The position numbers and the translations under genes were made by a program. Shown here in pieces: positions 26,809 through 34,608 of a stretch of DNA of 64,000 nt (its first letter is position 1; every line of letters starts with the position of its first letter). Where the stretch lies: assembly GCF_004022485.1 (NCBI RefSeq), contig NZ_CP034951.1:2790001-2854000 (forward strand), read 5' to 3'. The stretch is from Aequorivita sp. H23M31 (GTDB taxonomy: Bacteria > Bacteroidota > Bacteroidia > Flavobacteriales > Flavobacteriaceae). The notes under the pieces are model-generated. The model was not told where the DNA came from, ran no database searches, and saw nothing but the letters and a program-made list of their open reading frames with translations.

Positions 26809-26870
26809 GGTCCCTGAGTGATCCCGATAAAAATGCTTTTGCATTTTAATCGGGATCGTATCGAAGGGCC
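26809..26870. repeat. Dispersed palindromic repeat with nested hairpin
   Basis: The core 26820-26857 is a hairpin of two 17-base arms (GATCCCGAT... and ...ATCGGGATC) with one mismatch around TTTT. It is nested inside outer arms GGTCCCTGAG and CGAAGGGCC. The outer parts resemble the CCCTGAG...TCGAAGGG repeat scattered through Flavobacteriia genomes; a related piece lies at 39402-39426. It sits between the GIY-YIG gene and recQ and could terminate the former. Confidence 0.6.
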
Positions 26871-26906
26871 GGAACTATTATAACAAATATCTTTATTTTT
26901 ACCACT

Positions 26907-29012
26907 ATGAATACTTCCACAACAACCCAACAAACCGATATAAAATCCCTTCTTAAAACCCATTTTGGTTATGATGATTTTCTTGCCAACCAAGAGGAAA
27001 TTATAAATAATGTCTTGGATCAACATGATACTATTGCCATTATGCCTACAGGAGGCGGGAAGTCGTTGTGTTTTCAATTGCCAGCTTTGGCAATGCAAGG
27101 AACGGCAATAGTTCTTTCCCCATTGATTGCCTTGATGAAGGATCAGGTGGATTCATTAAAGGCCAATGGGATTGCAGCTTCATTTTATAATAGCTCGCAA
27201 CATTATGAGGAGCAACAAGAAGTATTAAGGAATTTACAGGATGAAACTTTAAAATTACTTTATGTCGCACCTGAAAGTCTGCCACAATTAATCTTTATTC
27301 TGAAGTCGGTTAAAATTAGTCTTTTTGCTGTGGATGAGGCGCATTGTATTTCCAGTTGGGGTCACGATTTTCGGCCTGCTTATATGCAGCTAAAAAGTTT
27401 AAAGGAGCAGTTTCCTGACGTTCCCTTAATTGCCCTGACCGCAACTGCCGATCGTCCAACCCGTGAGGATATTGCTGCCCAACTTGCCATCCCCAATGCA
27501 GAAACATTTATAGCTTCTTTTGACCGACCTAATCTGTATTTGGACGTGAGACCTGGGCAGAACAGGAATAGGCAGATATTGAGTTTTCTCGCCAAGCGCG
27601 GAAATCAAAGTGGAATTATTTATTGTTTAAGTAGAAAAAGCACGGAGAAGCTTGCAGATACACTGAAATCAAAAGGTTATAAAGCGGAGGCCTACCATGC
27701 AGGACTTTCTTCCGAAGAACGAAGCGAAATACAGGAAAATTTCGTTAATGACCGAACGCCAATTATTGTGGCGACCATCGCTTTTGGAATGGGAATCGAT
27801 AAAAGTAATGTACGCTGGGTGATCCATTACAATATGCCCAAAAACATAGAAGGGTATTATCAGGAAATCGGTCGTAGCGGTAGGGATGGATTGGCTTCGC
27901 ATACCATTCTATTTTACAGTTTTGCTGATGTGATTATGCTGCGAAAATTTGCTGAGGGCACGGAAACCGAAGCCTACCAACTGGCTAAGTTGGAACGGAT
28001 GCAACAATATGCAGAGGCACTGAGCTGTAGAAGAAAAGCGTTGCTCGGGTATTTTGGCGAACATATAACCGAGGATTGCGGCAATTGTGATATCTGCAAA
28101 ACTCCGCCAAAATATTTCGACGGAACCCTCATCGCCCAGAAAGTGTGTTCCGCAGTAGCGCGATTACAAGAACAAGAAGCTTTGGGGATGGTGTTGGATG
28201 TGCTTCGAGGGGCACAAAACGCCCAAGTTTATGATAAGGGTTATCAGCATATTAAAACCTTTGGTGCAGCAAAGGATATTTCGTGGCGCGATTTACAGCA
28301 ATACGTTATTCAGCTTTTAAATCAAGGGATCCTTCAAATCTATTTTCATGAAAATGGCCGGTTGTTATTAACGCCTTTGGCAAAAAAAGTTTTATTTGAA
28401 AACAAAAAAGTCCGCTTGGCAAATGTTCTTCAGGAAACTGAAATAGTAAAAACCGATAAAGCAGAAAAGTCGTCTAGAAAACGAGCTGACCTGTTCGACA
28501 AATTGAGAACACTTAGAACAAAATTGGCCAACGAAATCGGTATGCCTGCCTATATCGTTTTTAGTGATGCCAGTTTGGAAGATATGGAACACAAAAAACC
28601 GCGAACTCGTGAAGAATTTGCAGAAGTATCAGGCGTGGGAGAGGCTAAACTTGAAAAATATGCAGACGACTTTTTAAGAGTCATCAACAGACATTTGGAT
28701 GGATTGGAAAGTGCTGTATCAACCCACGAACGCAGCTATAAAATGTTTGCGGAAGAAAATCTCTCCGTTTTGGAAATTGCAAAACGACGAGGGCTTTCAG
28801 AAGATTCGGTGTACGGTCATTTTATAAAGATGAATCAGTCTGGAGCGGAAATCGACCTTTACCAATTTATTTCTTCAGAAGAGATCCAGCAAATAAGAGA
28901 TGCCGAAATTAAACTGGAAAATCCTGATGGATTAAAACCCTATTTTGAATATTTTGAGGAGCAGATGCCGTATTGGAAGATAAAAATGGGGCTTCACTTG
29001 AGTGCTCAATAG
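26907..29012 (+). CDS. recQ: ATP-dependent DNA helicase RecQ
   Basis: A protein of 701 residues. Walker A is M-P-T-G-G-G-K-S at 46-53 and the DEAH box is at 143-146, followed by the RecQ aromatic loop (C-I-S-S-W-G-H-D-F-R-P). The zinc-binding region has C-R-R-K and C-G-N-C-D-I-C near 375-395, the winged helix follows, and an HRDC domain lies near 525-600. A C-terminal helix-turn-helix (HTH_40 type, S-V-L-E-I-A-K-R-R-G-L-S) ends the protein. It unwinds 3'-5' in recombination repair and fork restart. The next gene remnant downstream is on the opposite strand. Confidence 0.95.
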   Translation: MNTSTTTQQTDIKSLLKTHFGYDDFLANQEEIINNVLDQHDTIAIMPTGGGKSLCFQLPALAMQGTAIVLSPLIALMKDQVDSLKANGIAASFYNSSQHYEEQQEVLRNLQDETLKLLYVAPESLPQLIFILKSVKISLFAVDEAHCISSWGHDFRPAYMQLKSLKEQFPDVPLIALTATADRPTREDIAAQLAIPNAETFIASFDRPNLYLDVRPGQNRNRQILSFLAKRGNQSGIIYCLSRKSTEKLADTLKSKGYKAEAYHAGLSSEERSEIQENFVNDRTPIIVATIAFGMGIDKSNVRWVIHYNMPKNIEGYYQEIGRSGRDGLASHTILFYSFADVIMLRKFAEGTETEAYQLAKLERMQQYAEALSCRRKALLGYFGEHITEDCGNCDICKTPPKYFDGTLIAQKVCSAVARLQEQEALGMVLDVLRGAQNAQVYDKGYQHIKTFGAAKDISWRDLQQYVIQLLNQGILQIYFHENGRLLLTPLAKKVLFENKKVRLANVLQETEIVKTDKAEKSSRKRADLFDKLRTLRTKLANEIGMPAYIVFSDASLEDMEHKKPRTREEFAEVSGVGEAKLEKYADDFLRVINRHLDGLESAVSTHERSYKMFAEENLSVLEIAKRRGLSEDSVYGHFIKMNQSGAEIDLYQFISSEEIQQIRDAEIKLENPDGLKPYFEYFEEQMPYWKIKMGLHLSAQ

Positions 29013-29034
29013 CGAAAATATTTCCCTCCTCAAT

Positions 29035-29361
29035 TTAAAAATATATCTCCTGCGCCACCCTAAAAGTATTCGCATGCGCCTCAATAATCGTTTTAATTTC
29101 CGGGGAATAGCCACCGCCCATACTTACTTGGACTGGAATGTTTAAATCTTTGCACGTCTGTAAGACAAAACGATCACGTTCTTTGCAGCCTTCCACCGTG
29201 CAATTCAATCTTCCGAGTTTATCGGTTTCCAAAATATCCACCCCACTCAAATAGAAGATAAAATCCGGATTTTGCTCCTTGATTAAACGAGGTAAGGTTT
29301 CTTTTAAAATTTGAAGATAAAGTTCGTCTCCAATTCCGTGCCGTACGACGATATCCAAATC
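29035..29361 (-). pseudogene. C-terminal fragment of a histone-deacetylase-family gene
   Basis: This minus-strand frame encodes 107 residues that are almost identical to the last 107 residues of the damaged deacetylase gene at 30831-31813 (Y-L-S-G-V-D-I-L-E-T-D, then G-G-G-Y-S-P). The N-terminal two thirds, with the zinc-binding D-V-H and the H-H pair, are missing. The similarity ends near 29361. The frame is still open and most differences between the copies are silent, so this piece comes from a copy that was functional until recently. An ATG at 29358 is present but the product cannot be an active deacetylase. Confidence 0.85.
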
Positions 29362-29415
29362 AGCTCCTTTTTGAAAGGTTAGGCATTTGTTTATTCTTAC
29401 TTTGCGATAAAAAGT

Positions 29416-29778
29416 CTAATCTACTTCATTATTTTTTTTGGCTTCCTTTCTTAGCAGGTAATGACTTAATATTAAAGCCAATCCCACAAAAAGTGATATT
29501 GAAAAAATATAGCCCACCATATTATTTGCCAATATTTCATTTTGTTCAAAATACGAGCCTATCAATGTACCTATAGCAGCGCCAACCGCGACCAACCCAT
29601 ATTTCAAGGCATTGTTGTCTAAAAAACTTCCTTTGTTGTTCTTTAGATTCAGATCTCCCAAATCACCTCCTTTTTCAATTATCTTTAAACGTTCACGATT
29701 TAGGGCTCTTCGATTTACTGTACTTTCTATGACCCAAGCGATGGATACAAATAGAACCATTGGTATAAAGGCATGCAT
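29416..29778 (-). CDS. DUF6249-type membrane protein
   Basis: A protein of 120 residues with three hydrophobic segments (about 3-18, 60-75 and 87-108). The stretch R-E-R-L-K-I-I-E-K-G after the first helix and the glycine-rich second helix resemble DUF6249 proteins, which in Bacteroidota commonly sit beside ECF sigma factor genes. It is divergently transcribed from the sigma factor and has a promoter of the same unusual bipartite kind. It is therefore probably a member of the sigma regulon and may help sense the envelope signal. This link is inferred from promoter and position. Confidence 0.7.
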   Translation of the reverse strand: MHAFIPMVLFVSIAWVIESTVNRRALNRERLKIIEKGGDLGDLNLKNNKGSFLDNNALKYGLVAVGAAIGTLIGSYFEQNEILANNMVGYIFSISLFVGLALILSHYLLRKEAKKNNEVD

Positions 29779-29805
29779 AATTATTGATTTTTAAGATTTA
29801 TACCC

Positions 29806-29836
29806 TTAGGACAACAGGCCATTCAAAAAGGTTACA
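29806..29836 (-). promoter_or_regulatory. ECF-type promoter of the DUF6249 gene
   Basis: Read on the minus strand: TGTAACCTTT (29836-29827), 14 bases, then GTCCTAA (29812-29806). The identical -35-like element and identical spacing occur in the divergent sigma gene promoter. The distance to the ATG at 29778 leaves a leader of about 20 bases. Confidence 0.65.
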
Positions 29837-29869
29837 CCAAAATAGATATTTAAATTATTGTGGATAAAC

Positions 29870-29900
29870 TGTAACCTTTCTAATACATTGCCTGTCTTAA
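29870..29900 (+). promoter_or_regulatory. ECF-type promoter of the sigma factor gene (autoregulation)
   Basis: TGTAACCTTT at 29870-29879, 14 bases, then GTCTTAA at 29894-29900. It mirrors the promoter of the divergent DUF6249 gene, the two TGTAACCTTT elements forming a perfect 10-base inverted repeat around a 33-base centre. A T-G-T-A-A-C type -35 is usual for ECF sigma factors. Transcription would start within a few bases of the TTG start at 29910, so the mRNA is almost leaderless. Confidence 0.68.
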
Positions 29901-29909
29901 CATAAAGCA

Positions 29910-30473
29910 TTGAATTTGCCATCCGAAGAATCTCTTATTAACGCCGTTAAAGCGGGTGATATTGAAAAATATGGCCAGTTGGTAAATTTATATTCTGGGA
30001 AAATATTTGCATTGGCCAATTCGTTATTAAAGAATCGGGAAGATGCTGAAGAAATAACCCAAGACGTGTTTTTAAAAGCGTTCAAAGCTTTGGATAGATT
30101 TCGCGGTGACAGTAAGTTTTCTTCCTATTTATATCGTATATGTTATAATGAAAGCCTGAACAGGATCCGCTCCCGAAAAATTGAAGTTGATATTGATAAT
30201 GTAGTCATAGAAGATACCGATATCAATGATGGATTTTTTCAGATAAAACACAACGAACAGAAAGAATATTTAATCGCGGCTTTAGAAAAACTGAATCCTG
30301 AGTACAATATGGTGTTAACACTTTTCTATCTCGAAGAGCAATCCTATAACGAAATTGTTGATGCGACAGGAATGAGTCTTTCAAATGTAAAAGTCAAGGT
30401 ACATAGGGCAAGGCATTCCCTGGCCGAAGTTTTAAATACAATGCTTAAGGATGAAGTCAAAAATCTTTATTAA
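29910..30473 (+). CDS. ECF-type RNA polymerase sigma factor
   Basis: A protein of 187 residues with sigma region 2 (about 10-80; D-A-E-E-I-T-Q-D-V-F-L-K-A-F, F-S-S-Y-L-Y-R-I-C-Y-N) and region 4 (about 118-175; Y-N-E-I-V-D-A-T-G-M-S-L-S-N-V-K-V-K-V-H-R-A-R). The frame has no upstream ATG before a stop at 29898, so the TTG at 29910 is the likely start. It should direct RNA polymerase to TGTAACCTTT-N14-GTCYTAA promoters, including its own. The next gene, 11 bases downstream, encodes a small membrane protein that may act as anti-sigma factor. Confidence 0.9.
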   Translation: MNLPSEESLINAVKAGDIEKYGQLVNLYSGKIFALANSLLKNREDAEEITQDVFLKAFKALDRFRGDSKFSSYLYRICYNESLNRIRSRKIEVDIDNVVIEDTDINDGFFQIKHNEQKEYLIAALEKLNPEYNMVLTLFYLEEQSYNEIVDATGMSLSNVKVKVHRARHSLAEVLNTMLKDEVKNLY

Positions 30474-30484
30474 AAGTTGAAAAA

Positions 30485-30796
30485 ATGGAAAGAGAAGAAA
30501 AATTAGGGAAACTTTTTAAGGAAATAAATGTAAAGCCAAAGGATCTTGACCAAAATATAATGTCAGGAATCTATTCACACGTTGCATTGGAAAAAGCGGC
30601 GGATCGAACAGATTCAAAACCTTGGGTTTGGACTTATATTCTTCTCGGAATACTAGGTATTGGAGGAATATCATATGCTGTTTCTTTTATAAATTTTCAA
30701 TCCGATTTTATTATTTGGATTATCGGCTTGACAGTCCTAATTCCTTTGGTATTGGATAAACTTCTGTTTTCTAATCGGAATATTAATTTGGGTTAA
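30485..30796 (+). CDS. Small membrane protein in ECF sigma operon, possible anti-sigma factor
   Basis: A protein of 103 residues with a soluble helical N-terminus of about 45 residues followed by two membrane helices (about 48-68 and 75-93). It starts 11 bases after the sigma gene stop. A short cytoplasmic helix plus membrane anchor directly behind an ECF gene is what a small anti-sigma factor would look like, but no zinc-binding H-x3-C-x2-C motif is present and I do not recognise a family. The anti-sigma role is inferred from position alone. Confidence 0.65.
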   Translation: MEREEKLGKLFKEINVKPKDLDQNIMSGIYSHVALEKAADRTDSKPWVWTYILLGILGIGGISYAVSFINFQSDFIIWIIGLTVLIPLVLDKLLFSNRNINLG

Positions 30797-30830
30797 TACT
30801 TTTCTAAGTTTAAAGACCAGAAGCTTGATA

Positions 30831-31813
30831 TCAAAAATATATCTCCTGCGCCACCCTAAAAGTATTCGCATGCGCCTCAATAATCGTTTTGATTTCCGGG
30901 GAATAGCCACCGCCCATACTTACTTGGACTGGAATGTTTAAATCTTTGCACGTCTGTAAGACAAACCGATCCCGCTCTTTGCAGCCTTCCACCGTGCAAT
31001 TTAGTCTTCCGAGTTTATCGGTTTCCAAAATATCTACTCCGCTTAAATAAAAGATAAAATCCGGATTTTGCTCCTCTATTAGCCGAGGTAAGGTTTCTTT
31101 TAATTTCTGAAGATAAAGTTCGTCTCCACTTCCATCGGGGACGGCGATATCCAAATCGCTTTCTTCCTTTTTAAAAGGATAATTTCCTGCTCCGTGCATA
31201 GAAAAAGTAAAAACTGAATCATCATTTTGAAAAATCTCTGCAGTTCCATTTCCTTGATGCACATCGAGATCTACAATCAATATTTTTTTAATAACCCATT
31301 CCGAGCGCAGCGAAGGAATCTTTTCATCGGAGGTGCCTTCTTTTTCAAGCAAAGCAACCCGTTCCTCATTAATTCCATACTTTCCCAACAAATACCGAGC
31401 AGCAATTGCCTGATCATTCAGCATACAAAAACCTTCCCCCGATCTGTATAAGCGTGATGCGTGCCACCTGCAATATTCATCGCAATCCCATTCCTTAAAG
31501 CGTATTCACAACCTTGAATTGTCCCTTGGGCAATGCGGAGCTCTCGTTCAATCAATGCTTCAGACAAGGGAAAACCAATTTTTCGGGCCGCTCGCCTCTC
31601 AATGGAAAGGTTTAGTAAACTGTCATAATATTCCTTGCTATGTACGGCCAGTATATCTTCTTCATTGGGCATTCCAGGTTCAAAGAAGTTTTTTGGCTGA
31701 CAAGTTCCTTCGTATAACAATTGTTGAGGAATGAGATCATATTTTTCCATCGGAAAACGATGGCCTTTGGGCAATGGATATCTGTAAACGGGATGAAAAG
31801 CTATTTTAAGCAC
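30831..31813 (-). pseudogene. Histone-deacetylase-family protein, frameshifted
   Basis: Two overlapping minus-strand frames (31813-31418 and 31424-30831) together make one deacetylase-like protein of about 327 residues. The first part ends with I-A-G-G-T-H-H-A-Y-T-D-R-G and then leaves frame; the second carries V-D-L-D-V-H-Q-G-N-G-T-A and Y-L-S-G-V-D, the zinc site and active-site segments. Adding one base to the run of five C at 31436-31440 restores D-R-G-E-G-F-C-M-L-N-D-Q, the expected family reading. It is either a one-base deletion or a homopolymer sequencing error. Family members deacetylate acetyl-polyamines, acetoin-type substrates or proteins. Confidence 0.85.
31293..31345. repeat. 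Dispersed flavobacterial repeat inserted in frame in the deacetylase gene
   Basis: CATTCCGAGCGCAGCGAAGG (starting at 31297) belongs to a repeat family found across Bacteroidota genomes (CATTCCGAGCGCAGCGA-type). It lies inside the deacetylase frame, where it adds about 20 residues rich in E, S and R just before the conserved V-D-L-D-V-H strand. Relatives have a short turn there. The limits are approximate. Confidence 0.5.
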
Positions 31814-31941
31814 GAATATTTTTATATTTAAGGCATAATTGTCGGGAATAGGATCTTAAAAAGATAAAACCTAACAAATATCATAGTTTAAAAAGAAAGC
31901 AAGGCCGAATTTTGAAGCCATTTTTTAAAATATTTATAGCT

Positions 31942-33183
31942 ATGACAACTTCGGGAAAAATAGAATTGATGGCCCCCGCCGGGAATTTTGAATCGCTACA
32001 AGCCGCTTTGGACAATGGTGCCGACTCCGTGTATTTTGGAGTGGAACAGTTGAATATGCGGGCGAGGGCGAGTATCAATTTTACGCTGGCCGACCTTCCC
32101 GAAATTGCCAAACGCTGCCAAAAGAAAAATGTTAGAACCTATCTAACGTTAAATACCATTATTTACGATCACGATCTGTCCTTAATAAAAACCTTGTTGG
32201 ATGCGGCGAAGGCAGCAGGATTGACTGCCGTAATTGCAATGGACCAGGCGGTTATTGCTTATGCTCGGCAAATTGGAATGGAAATACATATTTCTACTCA
32301 AATAAATATCACCAATATAGAAACGGTGAAGTTTTATTCCCTTTTTGCCGATACAATGGTGATGAGCCGGGAACTGAGCTTGGGCCAAGTAAAAAAGATC
32401 GTCGATCAAATTGAAAAGGAGCAAGTAAGAGGCCCTTCCGGGAATTTAGTAGAAGTGGAAATCTTTGGACACGGCGCACTGTGTATGGCAGTTTCCGGGA
32501 AATGTTATTTAAGCCTTCATTCCCATAATTCTTCTGCCAACCGTGGTGCTTGTAAGCAGAACTGCAGAAAGAAATACACCATTATCGATCAGGAAACAGG
32601 TTTTGAGATAGAACTTGACAACGAATATATGATGTCGCCAAAAGACCTCTGCACCGTAGATTTTCTGGATCAGGTCATCGAAACTGGTATAAAGGTTTTA
32701 AAATTGGAAGGTCGAGGTCGCGCACCAGAATATGTTGCCAAGGTCACAAAGGTGTATCGCGAAGCCATTGATGCTTATTACGATGGAACTTATTCTCCTG
32801 AAAAAGTGGAGGAATGGATGGAAGAACTTGCCAAAGTTTACAATCGTGGTTTTTGGGGTGGATATTATTTAGGTCAAAAACTGGGAGAATGGAGCGATGT
32901 AGATGGTTCAAAAGCAACGCAGAAAAAAGTATATATAGGAAAAGGAGAACATTATTTTCCGAAGACCAAAATTGGTCAGTTTAAAATTGAAGCCTTTGAT
33001 TTGAATCTGGGAGATACCATTCTCGTTACAGGACCAACTACGGGCGCAAAAGAATTTGAACTTTCAGAAATGTTGGTTAATGATGAAAACAATTCCACAG
33101 CAAAAAAAGGAGATTCCTGTACTATTCCCGTTCCATTCAGAATACGTAAGGCAGATAAACTTTATAAAATTGTCGCTTCTTAA
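31942..33183 (+). CDS. U32 peptidase-family protein (TrhP-like tRNA hydroxylation protein)
   Basis: A protein of 413 residues from the ATG at 31942; an earlier in-frame start at 31912 adds a hydrophobic decapeptide not expected before I-E-L-M-A-P-A-G-N. The U32 signature lies near 172-200 (E-I-F-G-H-G-A-L-C-M-A-V-S-G-K-C), and cysteines in A-L-C, G-K-C, G-A-C and Q-N-C can bind an iron-sulfur cluster. In E. coli the TrhP (YegQ) member is needed for hydroxylation of wobble uridine 34 in tRNAs and uses an Fe-S cluster. The ferredoxin gene starting two bases after its stop suggests an electron partner. True proteolysis is doubtful. Confidence 0.85.
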   Translation: MTTSGKIELMAPAGNFESLQAALDNGADSVYFGVEQLNMRARASINFTLADLPEIAKRCQKKNVRTYLTLNTIIYDHDLSLIKTLLDAAKAAGLTAVIAMDQAVIAYARQIGMEIHISTQINITNIETVKFYSLFADTMVMSRELSLGQVKKIVDQIEKEQVRGPSGNLVEVEIFGHGALCMAVSGKCYLSLHSHNSSANRGACKQNCRKKYTIIDQETGFEIELDNEYMMSPKDLCTVDFLDQVIETGIKVLKLEGRGRAPEYVAKVTKVYREAIDAYYDGTYSPEKVEEWMEELAKVYNRGFWGGYYLGQKLGEWSDVDGSKATQKKVYIGKGEHYFPKTKIGQFKIEAFDLNLGDTILVTGPTTGAKEFELSEMLVNDENNSTAKKGDSCTIPVPFRIRKADKLYKIVAS

Positions 33184-33185
33184 AA

Positions 33186-33416
33186 ATGGTGGTAGTTACC
33201 CTTCAGAGAAATAAATGTATTGGGTGTAATTATTGTGTGGAGGTTGCGCCCGAACATTTTAGAATGTCAAAAAAAGACGGCAAAAGTGTATTGCTACATT
33301 CCGAAGAGAAACGTGGGTTCTTCACACTTAGACTTGCGGACAATTCGCAGTTTGATGTATGTGAGCAGGCAGCTAAGGCCTGTCCGGTGAAGATTATCTC
33401 GACGAAATTGATTTAA
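33186..33416 (+). CDS. Ferredoxin, single Fe-S cluster
   Basis: A protein of 76 residues with C11-I-G-C14-N-Y-C17 near the N-terminus and C66-P near the C-terminus, the pattern of a single [4Fe-4S] (or [3Fe-4S]) ferredoxin; a fifth cysteine is C59. It starts two bases after the stop of the U32 gene, so both are co-transcribed and probably translated together. It most likely passes electrons to, or takes them from, the Fe-S-containing U32 protein. This partnership is inferred from the tight spacing. Confidence 0.85.
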   Translation: MVVVTLQRNKCIGCNYCVEVAPEHFRMSKKDGKSVLLHSEEKRGFFTLRLADNSQFDVCEQAAKACPVKIISTKLI

Positions 33417-33540
33417 AAATCTGTTTTCGTAGGTTCTTCATACTTAGGGTACATTCAGAATTCCTTCAGAAAATGAAAAAATATCAGCAAGATCTATTCT
33501 TATCATAGACAGAGTAAGGTAGTGAAAAACGTCAAAAAAA

Positions 33541-34452
33541 TTAGATGTTTCTTTCCGACTCTTTTGAAATATTAACCGTTTCTACTTTTTTAGACCCAAA
33601 AATCTGCTTTTCGTAAAAGGTAATCCATATTCCGAAGAGAAGAATAACGCCACCAAAAAGCATTTGAAGGGTAACTTCTTCCCCAATAAACATCCAGGCC
33701 AGCAGTGTGGTCAATACTGCTTGTCCCAATAGGCTCACCGAAACTCTGGTTGCTTTCATATGTTTAGTAGCATATCCTAAAAGCAACCAAGCCATCAATT
33801 GACAGACGATTCCTTGTACTAGAAAAACTAACCATCCCGCGTTGCTATAACCTATAAAGGGTTCATTAAAGGAATAGCTCAAAATAGCCAAAAAGATGGC
33901 GGAAGTCGTTGTGCTCAAGGTTATAAACGGAACTACTTCCACTTCATAAAGCACATATTTGCTTACCAACATATAAATGGCATAAAACACTCCAGAAAGT
34001 ATTGCAAATATGAATGCAAGATTAAAATCGAGATTTAGAAAGAAATGGAATCCTACCAAAGTTATCATTCCAAAAATGGCAACTACAGTTCCTATCCAGA
34101 AATTGAAGGTAGGCTTATTTCGCAAGAAAAAAAATGCCCCAATTCCCACCCAGACGGGTGATAAATTGGTCAGGAGGGTGGCTTGTGTGGCCGTAGATTC
34201 CTGAATAGCAATATTCCAAACTGTAACATCCAAAGCGAAAAGACCTCCACAAATGACGGTGAGCCAAAACATTTTCAAAGAGGGAATTCTATACTTCCCA
34301 GAAATAAGGGCAAAAGGAATTAGCATCGCGGCAGCAATCGCCATTCGGTAAAAGGCAGAAACTATTGGTGGCGCAAGCTTCAGCTTCACTAAAATAGGAA
34401 AAATGGAAATACAGATAATTCCAATGACAAGTGCGATTCTGGGCTTTGTCAT
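33541..34452 (-). CDS. EamA/DMT-family transporter
   Basis: A protein of 303 residues with about ten membrane helices in two EamA repeats; typical features are R-M-A-I-A-A-A-M-L-I-P-F in helix 2 and A-T-Q-A-T-L-L-T-N-L-S-P-V-W in helix 4. It is an inner-membrane metabolite exporter of unknown substrate and only distantly like the first EamA protein in this window. It is a single gene, between the U32-ferredoxin operon (convergent) and the repair cassette. Confidence 0.85.
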   Translation of the reverse strand: MTKPRIALVIGIICISIFPILVKLKLAPPIVSAFYRMAIAAAMLIPFALISGKYRIPSLKMFWLTVICGGLFALDVTVWNIAIQESTATQATLLTNLSPVWVGIGAFFFLRNKPTFNFWIGTVVAIFGMITLVGFHFFLNLDFNLAFIFAILSGVFYAIYMLVSKYVLYEVEVVPFITLSTTTSAIFLAILSYSFNEPFIGYSNAGWLVFLVQGIVCQLMAWLLLGYATKHMKATRVSVSLLGQAVLTTLLAWMFIGEEVTLQMLFGGVILLFGIWITFYEKQIFGSKKVETVNISKESERNI

Positions 34453-34608
34453 AGCTTTAAAAATTGGGGATTATTAAGAGGGGCAAAATTAGGTTTTAAT
34501 TCGGGGTACTTCGCTGTTAAAAGTCATATTAAAGAAACTTTTAACGGTGAAATTAGCATTCAAAGAATTTCGTCCATCACACCTCTTAGGTAAAGAGTGA
34601 AGTTTACC

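Noticed and set aside
29035..31813. The sigma module as a transposon between terminal repeats
   Set aside because: The flanking copies are gene segments in direct orientation, with no transposase, no terminal inverted repeats and no target duplication visible.
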